A stretch of 64,000 nucleotides of DNA from Pseudooceanicola algae. GTDB lineage: Bacteria; Pseudomonadota; Alphaproteobacteria; Rhodobacterales; Rhodobacteraceae. The notes beneath the pieces were generated by a model. It had not been told where the DNA came from. It did not search any database and saw only the letters and a list, made by a program, of their open reading frames with translations. Location of the stretch: the NCBI RefSeq assembly GCF_003590145.2, contig NZ_CP060436.1, positions 902,001 to 966,000 of the forward strand, written 5' to 3'. Shown here one piece after another: positions 46,671 through 58,872 of this stretch. The number at the start of each line of letters is the position of its first letter. Within the stretch, counting starts at the first letter, position 1. A program made the translations under genes and the position numbers.

Positions 46671-49505
46671 ATGGCAAAGAAGATGCTTATCGATGCGACC
46701 CACGCGGAAGAAACCCGCGTTGTGGTCGTGGACGGAAACAAGGTTGAGGAATTCGACTTTGAATCAGAGAACCGGCGCCAGCTTGCCGGCAATATCTACC
46801 TCGCCAAAGTTACGCGGGTAGAGCCCTCGCTTCAGGCGGCCTTTATCGATTACGGCGGCAACCGGCACGGTTTCCTGGCCTTTTCGGAAATCCACCCGGA
46901 TTATTACCAGATCCCCGTCGCCGACCGTCAGGCGCTGATGGAGGAAGAGCGGGCCTATGCCGAGGCATTGAAGGCGCGCGAAGACGAAGACGAGAAGCCC
47001 AAGCGCCGGTCCCGGTCGCGGTCCCGCTCCAAGGCTCAGGAAACGGCTTCGGACGATGCGGTCGCGACGCAGGAGGTCTCTGGCGAGGACGCGGGCGACA
47101 AGACCGACGCCGCTTCGGCGAAACAGATCGGTGGCATGGAAACCATCGATCTGGACGAGGATGACAACGACGACGTGGAAGAGGGCAGCTCTCCCATGGA
47201 GACCGTGCGTGAGACTCCGGTCGCCGAATCCGAGGATGACGACGACAGCAATGATGACGACGACAGCGACGACGGGGATGATGCTCCGGGCCGTGGTCGG
47301 AGAGATGCGCAGTCCAAGGACAGCGAGATCGAGAGCGTCGCCGACGAAGACGATCACGAGGATATCCGTCCTCCGCGCAAGCCGCGTGCCAAGCGGTATC
47401 GCATCCAGGAAGTCATCAAGGTCCGCCAGATCCTTCTGGTGCAGGTCGTCAAGGAAGAACGCGGCAACAAGGGCGCGGCGCTGACCACCTATCTGTCGCT
47501 GGCGGGACGCTATTGCGTGCTGATGCCGAACACTGCCCGCGGGGGCGGCATTTCGCGCAAGATCACCAATGCCGTCGACCGCAAGAAACTGAAGGAAATC
47601 GCGACCGAAATCGACGTGCCCTCGGGGGCCGGTCTGATCGTGCGGACTGCCGGTGCCAAGCGCACCAAGTCCGAGATCAAGCGCGATTACGAGTACCTGC
47701 AGCGCCTTTGGGAACAGATCCGCGAGCTGACGTTGAAAAGCATCGCTCCGGCGAAGATCTATGAAGAAGGTGACCTGATCAAACGCTCGATCCGCGACCT
47801 TTACAGCCGCGAGATCGACGAGGTTCTGGTGGAAGGCGAACGCGGCTACCGCAACGCCAAGGACTTCATGAAGATGATCATGCCGTCCCACGCCAAGAAC
47901 GTGAAGCATTACGCCGAACAGTTGCCGCTGTTTGCCCGCTTCCAGGTCGAAAGCTATCTGTCGGGCATGTTCAATCCCGTCGTGCAGCTGAAATCCGGCG
48001 GCTATATCGTCATCGGCATCACCGAGGCGCTTGTTGCCATCGACGTCAACTCCGGCCGGGCCACCAAGGAAGGTTCGATCGAGGAAACCGCGACGAAGAC
48101 CAACCTTGAGGCCGCCGAAGAGGTTGCCCGCCAGTTGCGTTTGCGCGACCTTGCCGGGCTGATCGTCATCGACTTCATCGACATGGACGAGCGTAAGAAC
48201 AACCTCGCCGTCGAAAAGCGTATCAAGGACAAGCTGAAGACGGATCGCGCCCGTATCCAGGTCGGTCGTATCTCGGGCTTCGGCCTGATGGAGATGTCGC
48301 GCCAACGTCTGCGGCCCGGCATGCTGGAGGCAACAACACAGCCTTGCAGCGTCTGCCATGGCACGGGTCTGATCCGGTCGGACGACAACGTGGCGCTGAA
48401 CATCCTGCGCCAGATCGAGGAAGAGGGCACCCGTCGCCGCACCCGTGAAGTTCTGGTGAAGGCCCCGATCGCGATCGCCAACTACCTGATGAACCAGAAG
48501 CGCGAACATGTCGCCCAGATCGAGTCGCGCTATGGCATGGCTGTCCGGATCGAAGGCGACCCGCATCTGATCTCCCCCGATTTCGAGATGGAGAAGTTCA
48601 AGACCGCGACTCGCAAGGTTGTCGAAGCGGCGCATGTGGTTTCGGCCAATACCTCGCTGATGGATGACATCGACGACGAGGCACAGGACGATGTTCACGA
48701 GGAAGCGGTCGAGGAAATCGAGACCCCCGAGACGGCAGACGCTCCGGCGCAGGAACAGCAGCCCGAAGGCGAACGGTCCGATGATCAACCCAAGCCCAAG
48801 CGGCGCCGTCGGCGTCGGCGCAAGAAGAAGGGTGGGTCGGGCGATGACGACATGTCCTCGGATAGCGACAACGGGTCCGACAATGGGTCCGACAGCGAGA
48901 CGCGCAGTGACGAGACGGAGAACGCATCGGGCAACGACGGGAAATCGTCGAACCGCCGGTCTTCGGGTCGGGGACGTCGCGGTGGCAACAGGGGTCAGGA
49001 TACCGACACCGTTGCTGCGGAAACCGGGACCGAAGCTGCGGTGCCAGTAGCCGAAGCTGCCGTGCCCGAAAAAGGGACACCCGAGACACCGGCCGAAGCC
49101 GTTGCAGCAGCGGAGGTTGCCGCACCGGCACCTGCGGAGGTCGCGGATCTGCCCCCGGCAGAGATCCCGGTCGATGCTCCGGCTGAAGTTGTCGCTGCCG
49201 CCGAAGAAACCCATGAGGCACAGGAACCTGTCACGCAGGATCCTGAACCCGAAGAAGCGGTCGAAGCGACTGCGGCTCCCGAAACGGTGACCGAGGCAGA
49301 CACAGCCACGGATGAGGTTTCCAAGGCGGTTGCTGCCGATCCGGTCGCAGAAGAGGCCCCCGAGGCCGCGCAACCCGAGGCACAATCCGATAGCGCAGTG
49401 ACGCCCGAACCGTCCCCCGAGCCGGTCATGGCCGAGGAAACCACCGAGGCCAGCGCCGAGGCGGACGACAAGCCCAAGCGTCGTGGCTGGTGGTCGCGGG
49501 GCTGA
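46671..49505 (+). CDS. rne: Ribonuclease E
   Basis: 944 residues from ATG 46671 (MAKKMLIDATHAEETR; an ATG three codons earlier is possible). Endonuclease core of the RNA degradosome. An S1 domain begins near 38 but is interrupted at about 98-240 by an acidic, Ser/Arg- and Asp-rich insertion (RSRSRSRSK, DDDDSNDDDDSDDGDD). The catalytic core then follows: AIDVNSGRATKEGS, VIDFIDMDERKNN with the metal-binding Asp residues, and the zinc link CSVCHGTG. From about 680 the tail is disordered, with a basic RRRRRRRKKK patch, Ala/Pro/Glu-rich repeats and a terminal RRGWWSRG. Confidence 0.95.
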   Translation: MAKKMLIDATHAEETRVVVVDGNKVEEFDFESENRRQLAGNIYLAKVTRVEPSLQAAFIDYGGNRHGFLAFSEIHPDYYQIPVADRQALMEEERAYAEALKAREDEDEKPKRRSRSRSRSKAQETASDDAVATQEVSGEDAGDKTDAASAKQIGGMETIDLDEDDNDDVEEGSSPMETVRETPVAESEDDDDSNDDDDSDDGDDAPGRGRRDAQSKDSEIESVADEDDHEDIRPPRKPRAKRYRIQEVIKVRQILLVQVVKEERGNKGAALTTYLSLAGRYCVLMPNTARGGGISRKITNAVDRKKLKEIATEIDVPSGAGLIVRTAGAKRTKSEIKRDYEYLQRLWEQIRELTLKSIAPAKIYEEGDLIKRSIRDLYSREIDEVLVEGERGYRNAKDFMKMIMPSHAKNVKHYAEQLPLFARFQVESYLSGMFNPVVQLKSGGYIVIGITEALVAIDVNSGRATKEGSIEETATKTNLEAAEEVARQLRLRDLAGLIVIDFIDMDERKNNLAVEKRIKDKLKTDRARIQVGRISGFGLMEMSRQRLRPGMLEATTQPCSVCHGTGLIRSDDNVALNILRQIEEEGTRRRTREVLVKAPIAIANYLMNQKREHVAQIESRYGMAVRIEGDPHLISPDFEMEKFKTATRKVVEAAHVVSANTSLMDDIDDEAQDDVHEEAVEEIETPETADAPAQEQQPEGERSDDQPKPKRRRRRRRKKKGGSGDDDMSSDSDNGSDNGSDSETRSDETENASGNDGKSSNRRSSGRGRRGGNRGQDTDTVAAETGTEAAVPVAEAAVPEKGTPETPAEAVAAAEVAAPAPAEVADLPPAEIPVDAPAEVVAAAEETHEAQEPVTQDPEPEEAVEATAAPETVTEADTATDEVSKAVAADPVAEEAPEAAQPEAQSDSAVTPEPSPEPVMAEETTEASAEADDKPKRRGWWSRG

Positions 49506-49538
49506 TCGCCCGGCACTGCTGACGAACTGTAAACGGAA

Positions 49539-49574
49539 ACGCGCCTCGCAGGGACATCCTGCGGGGCGCGTTTT
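49539..49574. terminator. Intrinsic terminator between rne and tusA-like gene
   Basis: GCGCCTCGCAGG and CCTGCGGGGCGC pair (one G-T) around GACAT, flanked by AAAC on one side and GTTTT on the other, serving both convergent genes. Confidence 0.85.
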
Positions 49575-49617
49575 CATTTGTGGGCGGGAAATGCGTTGTG
49601 GCGCGGCGGCAGCGGCC

Positions 49618-49845
49618 TCAGGCCGATTTGCGGATCACGAAGACATGATGCCCGCCGCAGTCTTCTGCTGACAGCATCTCGTGCCCCGATTGATTGCAGA
49701 AATGCGGCATGTCGATCTGCGCCATTGGGTCATCGGTCAGCACCCGCAGGCAGGTACCGGGCGCAATGGCGTTCAGGCGTTTGCGGGCGCGCAGGACGGG
49801 CAGGGGGCAGCGCAGGCCACGGGCATCTACTTCCAGTATCTCCAT
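49618..49845 (-). CDS. TusA-family sulfur-carrier protein
   Basis: 75 residues. The CPxP motif is in GLRCPLPVLRARKRL near residue 13, with its persulfide-carrying Cys. Family members relay sulfur for tRNA thiolation, molybdenum cofactor or sulfur oxidation; which one applies here cannot be told. Convergent with rne. Confidence 0.93.
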   Translation of the reverse strand: MEILEVDARGLRCPLPVLRARKRLNAIAPGTCLRVLTDDPMAQIDMPHFCNQSGHEMLSAEDCGGHHVFVIRKSA

Positions 49846-49888
49846 CCCCTTGGCTTAGGCACCCTTGGCCATCCTGTCCAGCGGACAC

Positions 49889-49920
49889 GAAAAAAGGGGC
49901 CCCATCCGGAGCCCCCTTTC
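49889..49920 (-). terminator. Intrinsic terminator after katG
   Basis: On the minus strand AAAGGGGGC and GGGCCCCTTTTTT form a stem with a T run, 38 bp after the katG stop. Confidence 0.85.
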
Positions 49921-49957
49921 GATTTCAGCCAAGCCACCCGCAGGCGGCAGGGATCGC

Positions 49958-52553
<2,596 letters not shown>

Positions 52554-53303
52554 ATGTTCGGAATCGAGATCATGGATGCGGCCCTGTTGCCCGCAATGCT
52601 GGTGGCCGCCCTTGCCGGGCTGGTGTCCTTCCTCAGCCCCTGTGTGCTGCCCATCGTGCCACCTTACCTGGCCTATATGTCCGGGGTCAGCATGGCCGAT
52701 CTGGGGCGCGACGGCGCGCGGTGGCGGGCGCTTTTGCCGGCGCTGTTCTTCGTGCTGGGGCTGTCCACGGTCTTCCTGTTCCTCGGCTTCGCGGCTTCGG
52801 CCCTTGGCGCGGTCTTCCTGGCCTATCAGGGCTGGTTCAACACGATCGCCGGGATCGTCGTCATGATCTTCGGCCTGCATTTCCTCGGCATCCTGCCCAT
52901 CGGCTTCCTGAACCGCGAGGCGCGTATGGATGCGGGCGACCGGGGTGGCACGGCGTTCGGAGCCTATGTGCTTGGCCTCGCATTTGCCTTCGGCTGGACG
53001 CCCTGCATCGGCCCGCAGCTTGGCGCGATCCTGTCGCTGGCCGCCTCCGAGGCCTCGGTGACGCGTGGGATGCTGTTGCTGGGCGTCTATGCGGCCGGTC
53101 TCGGCATTCCCTTCCTTCTGGTTGCGGCCTTCCTGCCACGGCTGGCGGGCACCATGGCCTGGATCAAGCGCCATATGGGCGCCATTGAACGGCTCATGGG
53201 GCTGTTGCTCTGGACCATCGGGCTGATGATGCTCACAGGGGGCTTTTCGCGCTTTTCCTACTGGCTTCTGGAAAGCTTCCCCGGTCTTGCCACCCTCGGC
53301 TGA
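52554..53303 (+). CDS. ccdA: CcdA-type cytochrome c biogenesis / thiol-electron transfer membrane protein
   Basis: 249 residues from ATG 52554 (MFGIEIMDAALLPAM). Six membrane helices; the redox Cys pair lies in SFLSPCVLPIVPPY and FGWTPCIGP. CcdA carries reducing power from cytoplasmic thioredoxin to periplasmic thiol proteins, needed for haem attachment to c-type cytochromes. Followed after 89 bp by an unrelated gene pair on the same strand. Confidence 0.93.
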   Translation: MFGIEIMDAALLPAMLVAALAGLVSFLSPCVLPIVPPYLAYMSGVSMADLGRDGARWRALLPALFFVLGLSTVFLFLGFAASALGAVFLAYQGWFNTIAGIVVMIFGLHFLGILPIGFLNREARMDAGDRGGTAFGAYVLGLAFAFGWTPCIGPQLGAILSLAASEASVTRGMLLLGVYAAGLGIPFLLVAAFLPRLAGTMAWIKRHMGAIERLMGLLLWTIGLMMLTGGFSRFSYWLLESFPGLATLG

Positions 53304-53392
53304 GCAGCGGCACAGGCTTTGCCCCTTGGGGGCTTAACTTCGCGGCTTCGGCCTTCTAACCTGATCCCCTGAAGCAGGGGCAGGAGAGATCA

Positions 53393-54661
53393 GTGACCGG
53401 CGCAGCCAGGATCGAGGGCAGGGATGGCATGCGCCCCGTAACGCGGCGCAAGGTGTTCTATATCCCCGGTTTCGACCCGATCCACCCGCGCCGCTACCGA
53501 GAGCTATATCGCAAGGAATCATCCGTTCAGGCCGCGATATCCGGTTACGAGATTTCACAGACCCCGCAACCCGGAGGCCGGGCCGTGGGGATCCCCTATG
53601 GCTGGACCGTTGCCGCACGGATTGAAGGGGCGGATGTGACGGCCGATATCTCGGTTCTCACCTGGACGGATATCGTGCGCGACAGCATGGGCACTTCGAT
53701 CGCGGCGACCTACGGCGCGCTGCTGCGCACGGCCTGGGTCTATATTTCGACCGGAGCGTTGTTCCGCCTGATGCGCCTGCGCAAGGGGCCGGTGATCGCG
53801 GCGCTTTACCCGGTGGGGTTTTTGTTGCTGCAACTGGGGATCGCGCTTGGGTTGGGCCTGCTGGCCGCCCGACTGGTGGCGATGGGTGTCGAGGGGATCG
53901 CCCCGATGATCGGGCCTGTCGTCGGGGCGCTGATGGGGGTGGCGTTGTGCGTGGCGGTGCTGATCTGGTTCCGGCGGCGCGATGGCCGCTATTTTGCCTA
54001 TTACCTGATGCATGATTACAGTTTCTCGGCCCGGCACCGGGGCGCCAATCCCGCGGCGCTAGAAACCCGGATGCGGGACTTTCGCGCCCTGATCACCGAG
54101 GCGCTGGACCAGGATTGGGACGAAGTGCTGGTGATCGGCCATAGCTCTGGCGCGCATCTGGGCATTTCGATTCTGGCCGATCTGCTGCGCGCGGGGCCGC
54201 TGGCGAAGACTGGCCCGGCGCTGTCCTTCCTGTCGCTGGGGCAGGTGGTGCCGATGGTCTCCTTCTTGCCGAAGGCGGACCGGTTGCGCGGTGATCTGGC
54301 CTTTCTTTCCGCGCAAACAGATGTCTTCTGGCTGGATGTCAGCGCGCCGGGGGATGGCTGCGCCTTTGCGCTTTGCGATCCCGCCGGGGTCAGCGGCGTC
54401 GCGCCCGAGGGCCAGGTTGCGCCGCTGATCCTGTCCGCGGCCTTCACCCAGACCCTCAGCCCCGCTCGGTGGAAAGCCTTGCGCTGGCGGTTCTTCCGCC
54501 TGCATTTTCAGTACCTCTGTGCCTTCGATAGACCTGGCGCCTACGACTATTTCCGCATCACGGCCGGGCCCCAAAACCTGCGCGACAGGTTTGCAGGTGC
54601 CGCTCCGTCGCAAAGCCGGATCACCAGGGCGGTCAACCGCCATACCTCGGTCTCGTCATGA
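53393..54661 (+). CDS. Membrane protein with alpha/beta-hydrolase-like motif, unknown
   Basis: 422 residues starting MTGAARIEGRDGMRP. The first 110 residues contain KVFYIPGFDPIHPRRY, an opening like that of hydrolase-fold proteins; two membrane helices lie at about 140-163 and 172-196 (GPVVGALMGVALCVAVLIWF). A nucleophile-elbow motif VIGHSSGAHLG follows near 248, so serine-hydrolase activity is plausible. The stop overlaps the cytochrome P450 start (ATGA), implying a shared pathway, perhaps lipid or fatty-acid modification. Family not recognised. Confidence 0.8.
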   Translation: MTGAARIEGRDGMRPVTRRKVFYIPGFDPIHPRRYRELYRKESSVQAAISGYEISQTPQPGGRAVGIPYGWTVAARIEGADVTADISVLTWTDIVRDSMGTSIAATYGALLRTAWVYISTGALFRLMRLRKGPVIAALYPVGFLLLQLGIALGLGLLAARLVAMGVEGIAPMIGPVVGALMGVALCVAVLIWFRRRDGRYFAYYLMHDYSFSARHRGANPAALETRMRDFRALITEALDQDWDEVLVIGHSSGAHLGISILADLLRAGPLAKTGPALSFLSLGQVVPMVSFLPKADRLRGDLAFLSAQTDVFWLDVSAPGDGCAFALCDPAGVSGVAPEGQVAPLILSAAFTQTLSPARWKALRWRFFRLHFQYLCAFDRPGAYDYFRITAGPQNLRDRFAGAAPSQSRITRAVNRHTSVSS

Positions 54662-56016
54662 GCCCGCACGATCCACCGCTGCCACCCAAGCCCCCGGCAC
54701 GTGCTGGCCGTGTCAGCCTGCTGGCCTATGCGCGGTTGTTCCGCAAGGATATCCTGTCGGCCCAACCGGCGCGGCTGTATCGGGCCTGGATGGCCGAATT
54801 TCGCACGCCCTTCTTCCGCTCCTACCTGATCAACCAGCCCGACCTGTTGCGCCAGGTGCTGAAGGAACGCCCGGCGGAGTTCCCGAAAAGCAACCGGATC
54901 AGCGAAGGGCTGCGCCCGCTTCTGGGCAATAGTGTCTTTGTCACCAATGGCGACACCTGGGCGCGCCAACGCCGCATCATCGACCCGGCCTTCGAAGGCG
55001 GGCGGCTGAAGGACACCTACCCGGCGATGAAATCCGCCGCCGAGGCCTGCGTCGTCCGCCTGCGCCCCGGTCCGGTCGAGATCGAAGAGGAAATGAGCCA
55101 CGCCACCGCCGACGTGATCTTTCGCACGCTGTTCTCGATCCCGATCGACGATGCGCGGGCGGCCGAGGTCTTTCACGCCTTTCAGGCCTATCAACGCAGC
55201 CAGCCGATCCTGAACCTTGCGGCCTTCCTGCCGCTGCCCCGCCTGATGCCCCGCCTGTTCCGACGCGACACGCGGGCCAATGCGCGTCGCATCCGGGCGC
55301 TGATCACCGAGATGACCGAAGCACGCAGCGCCGAGATCGCCGCCGGCACCGCGCCGGATGATTTGGCCACCAAGATCATGACGACGCCGGACCCTGAAAC
55401 CGGTGCCTGTTTCGAAGCGCAGGAAATGGTCGATCAGGTCGCGATCTTCTTCCTGGCGGGGCATGAAACCAGTGCGTCGGCGCTTGGCTGGACACTCTAT
55501 CTGCTGGCCACGCATCCGGAATGGCAGGAAAAGGCCGCTGCCGAGGCCCGGCTTGTCGCGCCCGGTGTCGCCGGTCTGGCGCGGCTTGATCTGACCCGGG
55601 ACGTCTTTCGCGAAGCCCTGCGCCTGTATCCCCCCGTGCCGATGATGGTGCGCGAAACCACCCGCCCGGAGCGTTTCCGGGATCGGGACCTGCCGCGCGG
55701 CGGGCAGATCGTTTTGAGCCCCTGGCATCTTCATCGCCACGAAAGGCTCTGGGATAATCCCGACGGCTTCGATCCTTCCCGCTGGCAGACCGACAACGGA
55801 CGGCGCTGCCAGCGCGATGCCTACATGCCGTTTTCGGCAGGGCCCCGGATCTGTCCGGGGGCGGGGTTCGCGATGATCGAAGGGGTGCTGATCCTGTCGG
55901 AAATCCTGCGCAGCTATCGTCTGGAACCCATTCCGGGTGACATCCCGCGCCCCGTGGCCCATCTGACGGTGCGCAGCGAAAACGGCATCCGCCTGCGTCT
56001 GGTGCCGCGGACCTGA
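54658..56016 (+). CDS. Cytochrome P450
   Basis: 452 residues, a normal soluble bacterial P450 length. I-helix oxygen-activation motif FLAGHETSASAL, E-x-x-R in FREALRLYPPVPMMV, and haem-ligand loop FSAGPRICPGAGFAM with the Cys. The WXXXR C-helix is seen in DTWARQRRIIDP. It resembles fatty-acid or terpene hydroxylases (CYP4/CYP102-like wording), but the substrate is unknown. No ferredoxin or reductase gene adjoins it. Translationally coupled to the hydrolase-like gene before it. Confidence 0.94.
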   Translation: MSPHDPPLPPKPPARAGRVSLLAYARLFRKDILSAQPARLYRAWMAEFRTPFFRSYLINQPDLLRQVLKERPAEFPKSNRISEGLRPLLGNSVFVTNGDTWARQRRIIDPAFEGGRLKDTYPAMKSAAEACVVRLRPGPVEIEEEMSHATADVIFRTLFSIPIDDARAAEVFHAFQAYQRSQPILNLAAFLPLPRLMPRLFRRDTRANARRIRALITEMTEARSAEIAAGTAPDDLATKIMTTPDPETGACFEAQEMVDQVAIFFLAGHETSASALGWTLYLLATHPEWQEKAAAEARLVAPGVAGLARLDLTRDVFREALRLYPPVPMMVRETTRPERFRDRDLPRGGQIVLSPWHLHRHERLWDNPDGFDPSRWQTDNGRRCQRDAYMPFSAGPRICPGAGFAMIEGVLILSEILRSYRLEPIPGDIPRPVAHLTVRSENGIRLRLVPRT

Positions 56017-56018
56017 AG

Positions 56019-56150
56019 AGGGGGCTCTGCCCCCCACAGTGTCCGGCAACCCCGTCCCCCGGAGTAATTTCGACAGGATGAAACCGGACAGAGGATACGC
56101 CGAGCCCCATTTCCCCTGTGCGAAATGCTCCCGCCGGAGGCATGAAGGTC
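56019..56150 (+). repeat. Dispersed intergenic repeat, copy D, diverged and double-armed
   Basis: GGGGGCTCTGCCCCCC at the P450 stop, then CCCCCGGAGTAATTTCG and ACAGGATGAAA, and an inverted partner TTTCCCCTGTGCGAAATGCTCCC with CCGCCGGAGGCATGAA. Same plan as copy C but with several base changes. Confidence 0.7.
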
Positions 56151-56163
56151 TTCGGTCCCGCCG

Positions 56164-58566
56164 TCAGCCACGCATACGGCTGGCATCGGTGTCAAAGCCG
56201 GTGTTTTCGATCACGACAGCCGGGCACATCCTGCCGAGGATCTCGATCTCGGCCTTGGTGCCGGGGATCGCGTCACCGACCGGCAGGAAGCCGAGCGCGA
56301 GGCTCTGGCCAAGATGATGCGAATAGCCGCCCGAGGTGCAATAGCCGACGACCTTCCCGCCCAGCCAGATCGGTTCATAGCCCTGCACATCGGCGTCCTG
56401 CGCCGTGACGCGGAAACCGCAAAGCTTGCGGGTGGGGCCGTTTGCCCGGTCCGCTTCGGCGGCCGGTTTGCCGATGAAATCGCGGGTCCAGTCGATGAAC
56501 CGGTCAAGCCCGGTTTCCGCGGGTGTGTAATCGGGCGAAAACTCGTGCAGCCAGGATCCGAACAGCCGGTCGAGGCGCAGCGACATCATGGCCCGCATTC
56601 CGAAGGGTGTGATCCCGAGCGGTTCGCCCGCCTTCCAGAGCACCTGCCAGAGCGCCCGTTGCGCCATCGGGTCGCAATAAATCTCATACCCCAGATCCCC
56701 GGTGTAGGAGACCCGCTGCACCAGACAATCGACCATCCCGATGCTCATCTGCGCCACGTCGAGAAAGCGCATCGCGGCGACATCGCTGCGTGTGCAGGCC
56801 TGCAGCAGCGCGCGGGCCTTCGGGCCGGCGATCTGGAACCCCGTCGACAGGTCCGAGATGTTGCGCACCTCGACGCCGTCTTCGGCCTGCGCCTCGAACC
56901 AGCGCATGTGGTAATCCTGCGCGGAATAGGAGGCGGTCAGGCGGAACGCGTCTTCGCCCAGGCAAGAGATCGTGAAATCCCCGATGATCCGCCCCGATGG
57001 CGCCAGCATCGGGGTCAGGGAAATCCGGCCGGGCCGGGGCAGGCGTCCGGCCATGACCCGGCCCAGCCAGGCCCGCGCGCCGGGGCCGGTCACGCTGTAC
57101 TTGCCGAAATTCTGCACCTCGTTGATCCCGACCGCGCCGCGCACGGCGGCGACCTCTCGCCCGGTGGCTGCGAAAGCGTTGGAGCGGCGGAAGCTGGGGG
57201 TTTCATAGCGTGGTTCATCCGCGGCGGCGAAGTAATTGACCACCTCCAGCCCGTATTGCTGACCCCAGACCGCGCCCATGGTATCGAAAATGTCGTACAT
57301 CTGCGTGGTGCGGAAGGGGCGTGCGGCGGGCTTTTCCTCGTTCGGGTAGGCGACCGAGAACCGGGTCTGGTAGTTCTCGATGACCTTGGGGCGTGTATAG
57401 CCCGGCGTGATCCAGCGCCCGTAGCGGGCCACGTCCAGCGCCGAGGTGTCGCGTTCGCATTCGCCCTCGACCATCCATTGCGCCAGCATCAACCCGACGC
57501 CGCCGCCCTGGGAAAACCCGGCCATGACGGCGCAGGCTGACCAGTAGTTGCGCATTCCCGGCACCGGCCCGACCAGTGGATTGCCGTCGGGTGCAAAGGT
57601 GAAGGGGCCGTGGATCACCGATTTAACACCGGCGGTTTCCAGCACCGGGAAACGGCGATAGGCGAATTCGATGGAATCGCCGATCTTGTCCAGATCATCG
57701 GGCAGCAATTCGTGACCAAAGCTCCAGGGCGTGCCATCCACGGCCCAGGGTTTGGCCTGTTGTTCGTAGAACCCGATGCAAAGCCCGCGCCCTTCCTGTC
57801 GCAGATAGCTTTCGCCGGCCGGATCCATGACATGGGGATGTTCGCTGTCGCGTTCGTAGATCTCGGGGATATCGTCGGTGACGATGTAGTGATGCTCCAT
57901 CGGGTGCAGTGGCAGGTAGAGCCCGGCCATCGCCGCGACTTCGCGCGCCCAGAGACCGGCGGCATTGACCAGATGTTCGGCATGCACGGTGCCCTTGTCG
58001 GTCACCACGTCCCATGTGCCGTCGGGGCGCTGGTTGGTTTCGCGCACCATGCAATGGGTTTCGATCGTGGCCCCGGCCATGCGGGCGGCGCGGGCATAGG
58101 CGTGTGTTGTCCCGGACGGGTCCAGGTGTCCGTCGAGGGGATCGTAGAGCGCGCCGATGATCCCGTCGAGATTGGTGATCGGGCTGAGGTCGCGGATCTC
58201 GTCCGGCATCACGATCCGCGTATCCAGCCCCATGTGGCGATGCTTGGCCCGTTCGGCCAGTAGCATGTCGAACCGGTCCTGGCTGTCGGCCAGGGTCACG
58301 CCGCCGACATGATGCAGCCCGCAGGACATGCCGGTGATCTCTTCAAGCTCGCGATAAAGCCGGATCGTGTAGCCCTGCAGCGCGGCCATGTTGGTATCGC
58401 CGTTCAGGGTGTGGAACCCGCCCGCTGCATGCCAGGTCGATCCGCTGGTCAGTTCGGAGCGTTCCAGCAACAGGACATCCGTCCAGCCGAGCTTGGTCAG
58501 GTGATAAAGCACCGAACAGCCGACGACGCCGCCGCCGATGACCGCGACGCGGGTGGTGGTTTGCAT
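56164..58566 (-). CDS. FAD-dependent dimethylglycine/sarcosine dehydrogenase-like protein with GcvT domain
   Basis: 800 residues from ATG 58566 with AAGGAAT upstream. N-terminal FAD domain: VAVIGGGVVGCSVLYHL, and TSGSTWHAAG with the His that binds FAD covalently in this family. C-terminal half: GcvT-type folate-binding domain (about 430-800), e.g. YTGDLGYEIYCDP and GMRAMMSLRLDR. These enzymes oxidatively demethylate dimethylglycine or sarcosine and pass the one-carbon unit to tetrahydrofolate, fitting betaine breakdown. Related Rhodobacterales paralogues act on other methylated compounds, so the substrate is inferred. Confidence 0.92.
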   Translation of the reverse strand: MQTTTRVAVIGGGVVGCSVLYHLTKLGWTDVLLLERSELTSGSTWHAAGGFHTLNGDTNMAALQGYTIRLYRELEEITGMSCGLHHVGGVTLADSQDRFDMLLAERAKHRHMGLDTRIVMPDEIRDLSPITNLDGIIGALYDPLDGHLDPSGTTHAYARAARMAGATIETHCMVRETNQRPDGTWDVVTDKGTVHAEHLVNAAGLWAREVAAMAGLYLPLHPMEHHYIVTDDIPEIYERDSEHPHVMDPAGESYLRQEGRGLCIGFYEQQAKPWAVDGTPWSFGHELLPDDLDKIGDSIEFAYRRFPVLETAGVKSVIHGPFTFAPDGNPLVGPVPGMRNYWSACAVMAGFSQGGGVGLMLAQWMVEGECERDTSALDVARYGRWITPGYTRPKVIENYQTRFSVAYPNEEKPAARPFRTTQMYDIFDTMGAVWGQQYGLEVVNYFAAADEPRYETPSFRRSNAFAATGREVAAVRGAVGINEVQNFGKYSVTGPGARAWLGRVMAGRLPRPGRISLTPMLAPSGRIIGDFTISCLGEDAFRLTASYSAQDYHMRWFEAQAEDGVEVRNISDLSTGFQIAGPKARALLQACTRSDVAAMRFLDVAQMSIGMVDCLVQRVSYTGDLGYEIYCDPMAQRALWQVLWKAGEPLGITPFGMRAMMSLRLDRLFGSWLHEFSPDYTPAETGLDRFIDWTRDFIGKPAAEADRANGPTRKLCGFRVTAQDADVQGYEPIWLGGKVVGYCTSGGYSHHLGQSLALGFLPVGDAIPGTKAEIEILGRMCPAVVIENTGFDTDASRMRG

Positions 58567-58872
58567 GGCAGATTCCTTATGGCTATGCAGCGATGCTAGA
58601 AAGGCGACAGGCGCAGGCAAGCCGAAACGCGACATCCGGTGTCGGAAACAGGATTGGCGGTGCTGGCAAGGGGCTGCGCGGACCCCATGGCGGGCTGGCC
58701 GGCGCCGGCGTGGGCAATGGGACGGTCACGGATTGAGCAGGATGGACACCGGTGGCGGACATCGGACGCGATCCCGGCAAGGCACCGAAAAGACGATGGA
58801 TCGGGTCGCGGTTCGGGTTAGTTAGTGGGGAGACCGCCCCCTTCATGCGCCGTCACGAGGAACACCATCCCG
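58567..58872. other. Divergent intergenic region, no gene seen
   Basis: About 305 bp separating the flavoprotein gene and the DUF2254 gene, both starting outward. Probably holds both promoters. A minus-strand frame here is Pro-rich and not supported. Confidence 0.4.

Noticed and set aside
46764-49577. 937-codon open frame antisense to rne
   Set aside because: It is the mirror of the strongly biased rne coding frame; the peptide is Arg/His/Phe/Gly-rich and has no domain. The same applies to the long antisense frames over katG (49865-52309) and over the sensor kinase (24376-25854).
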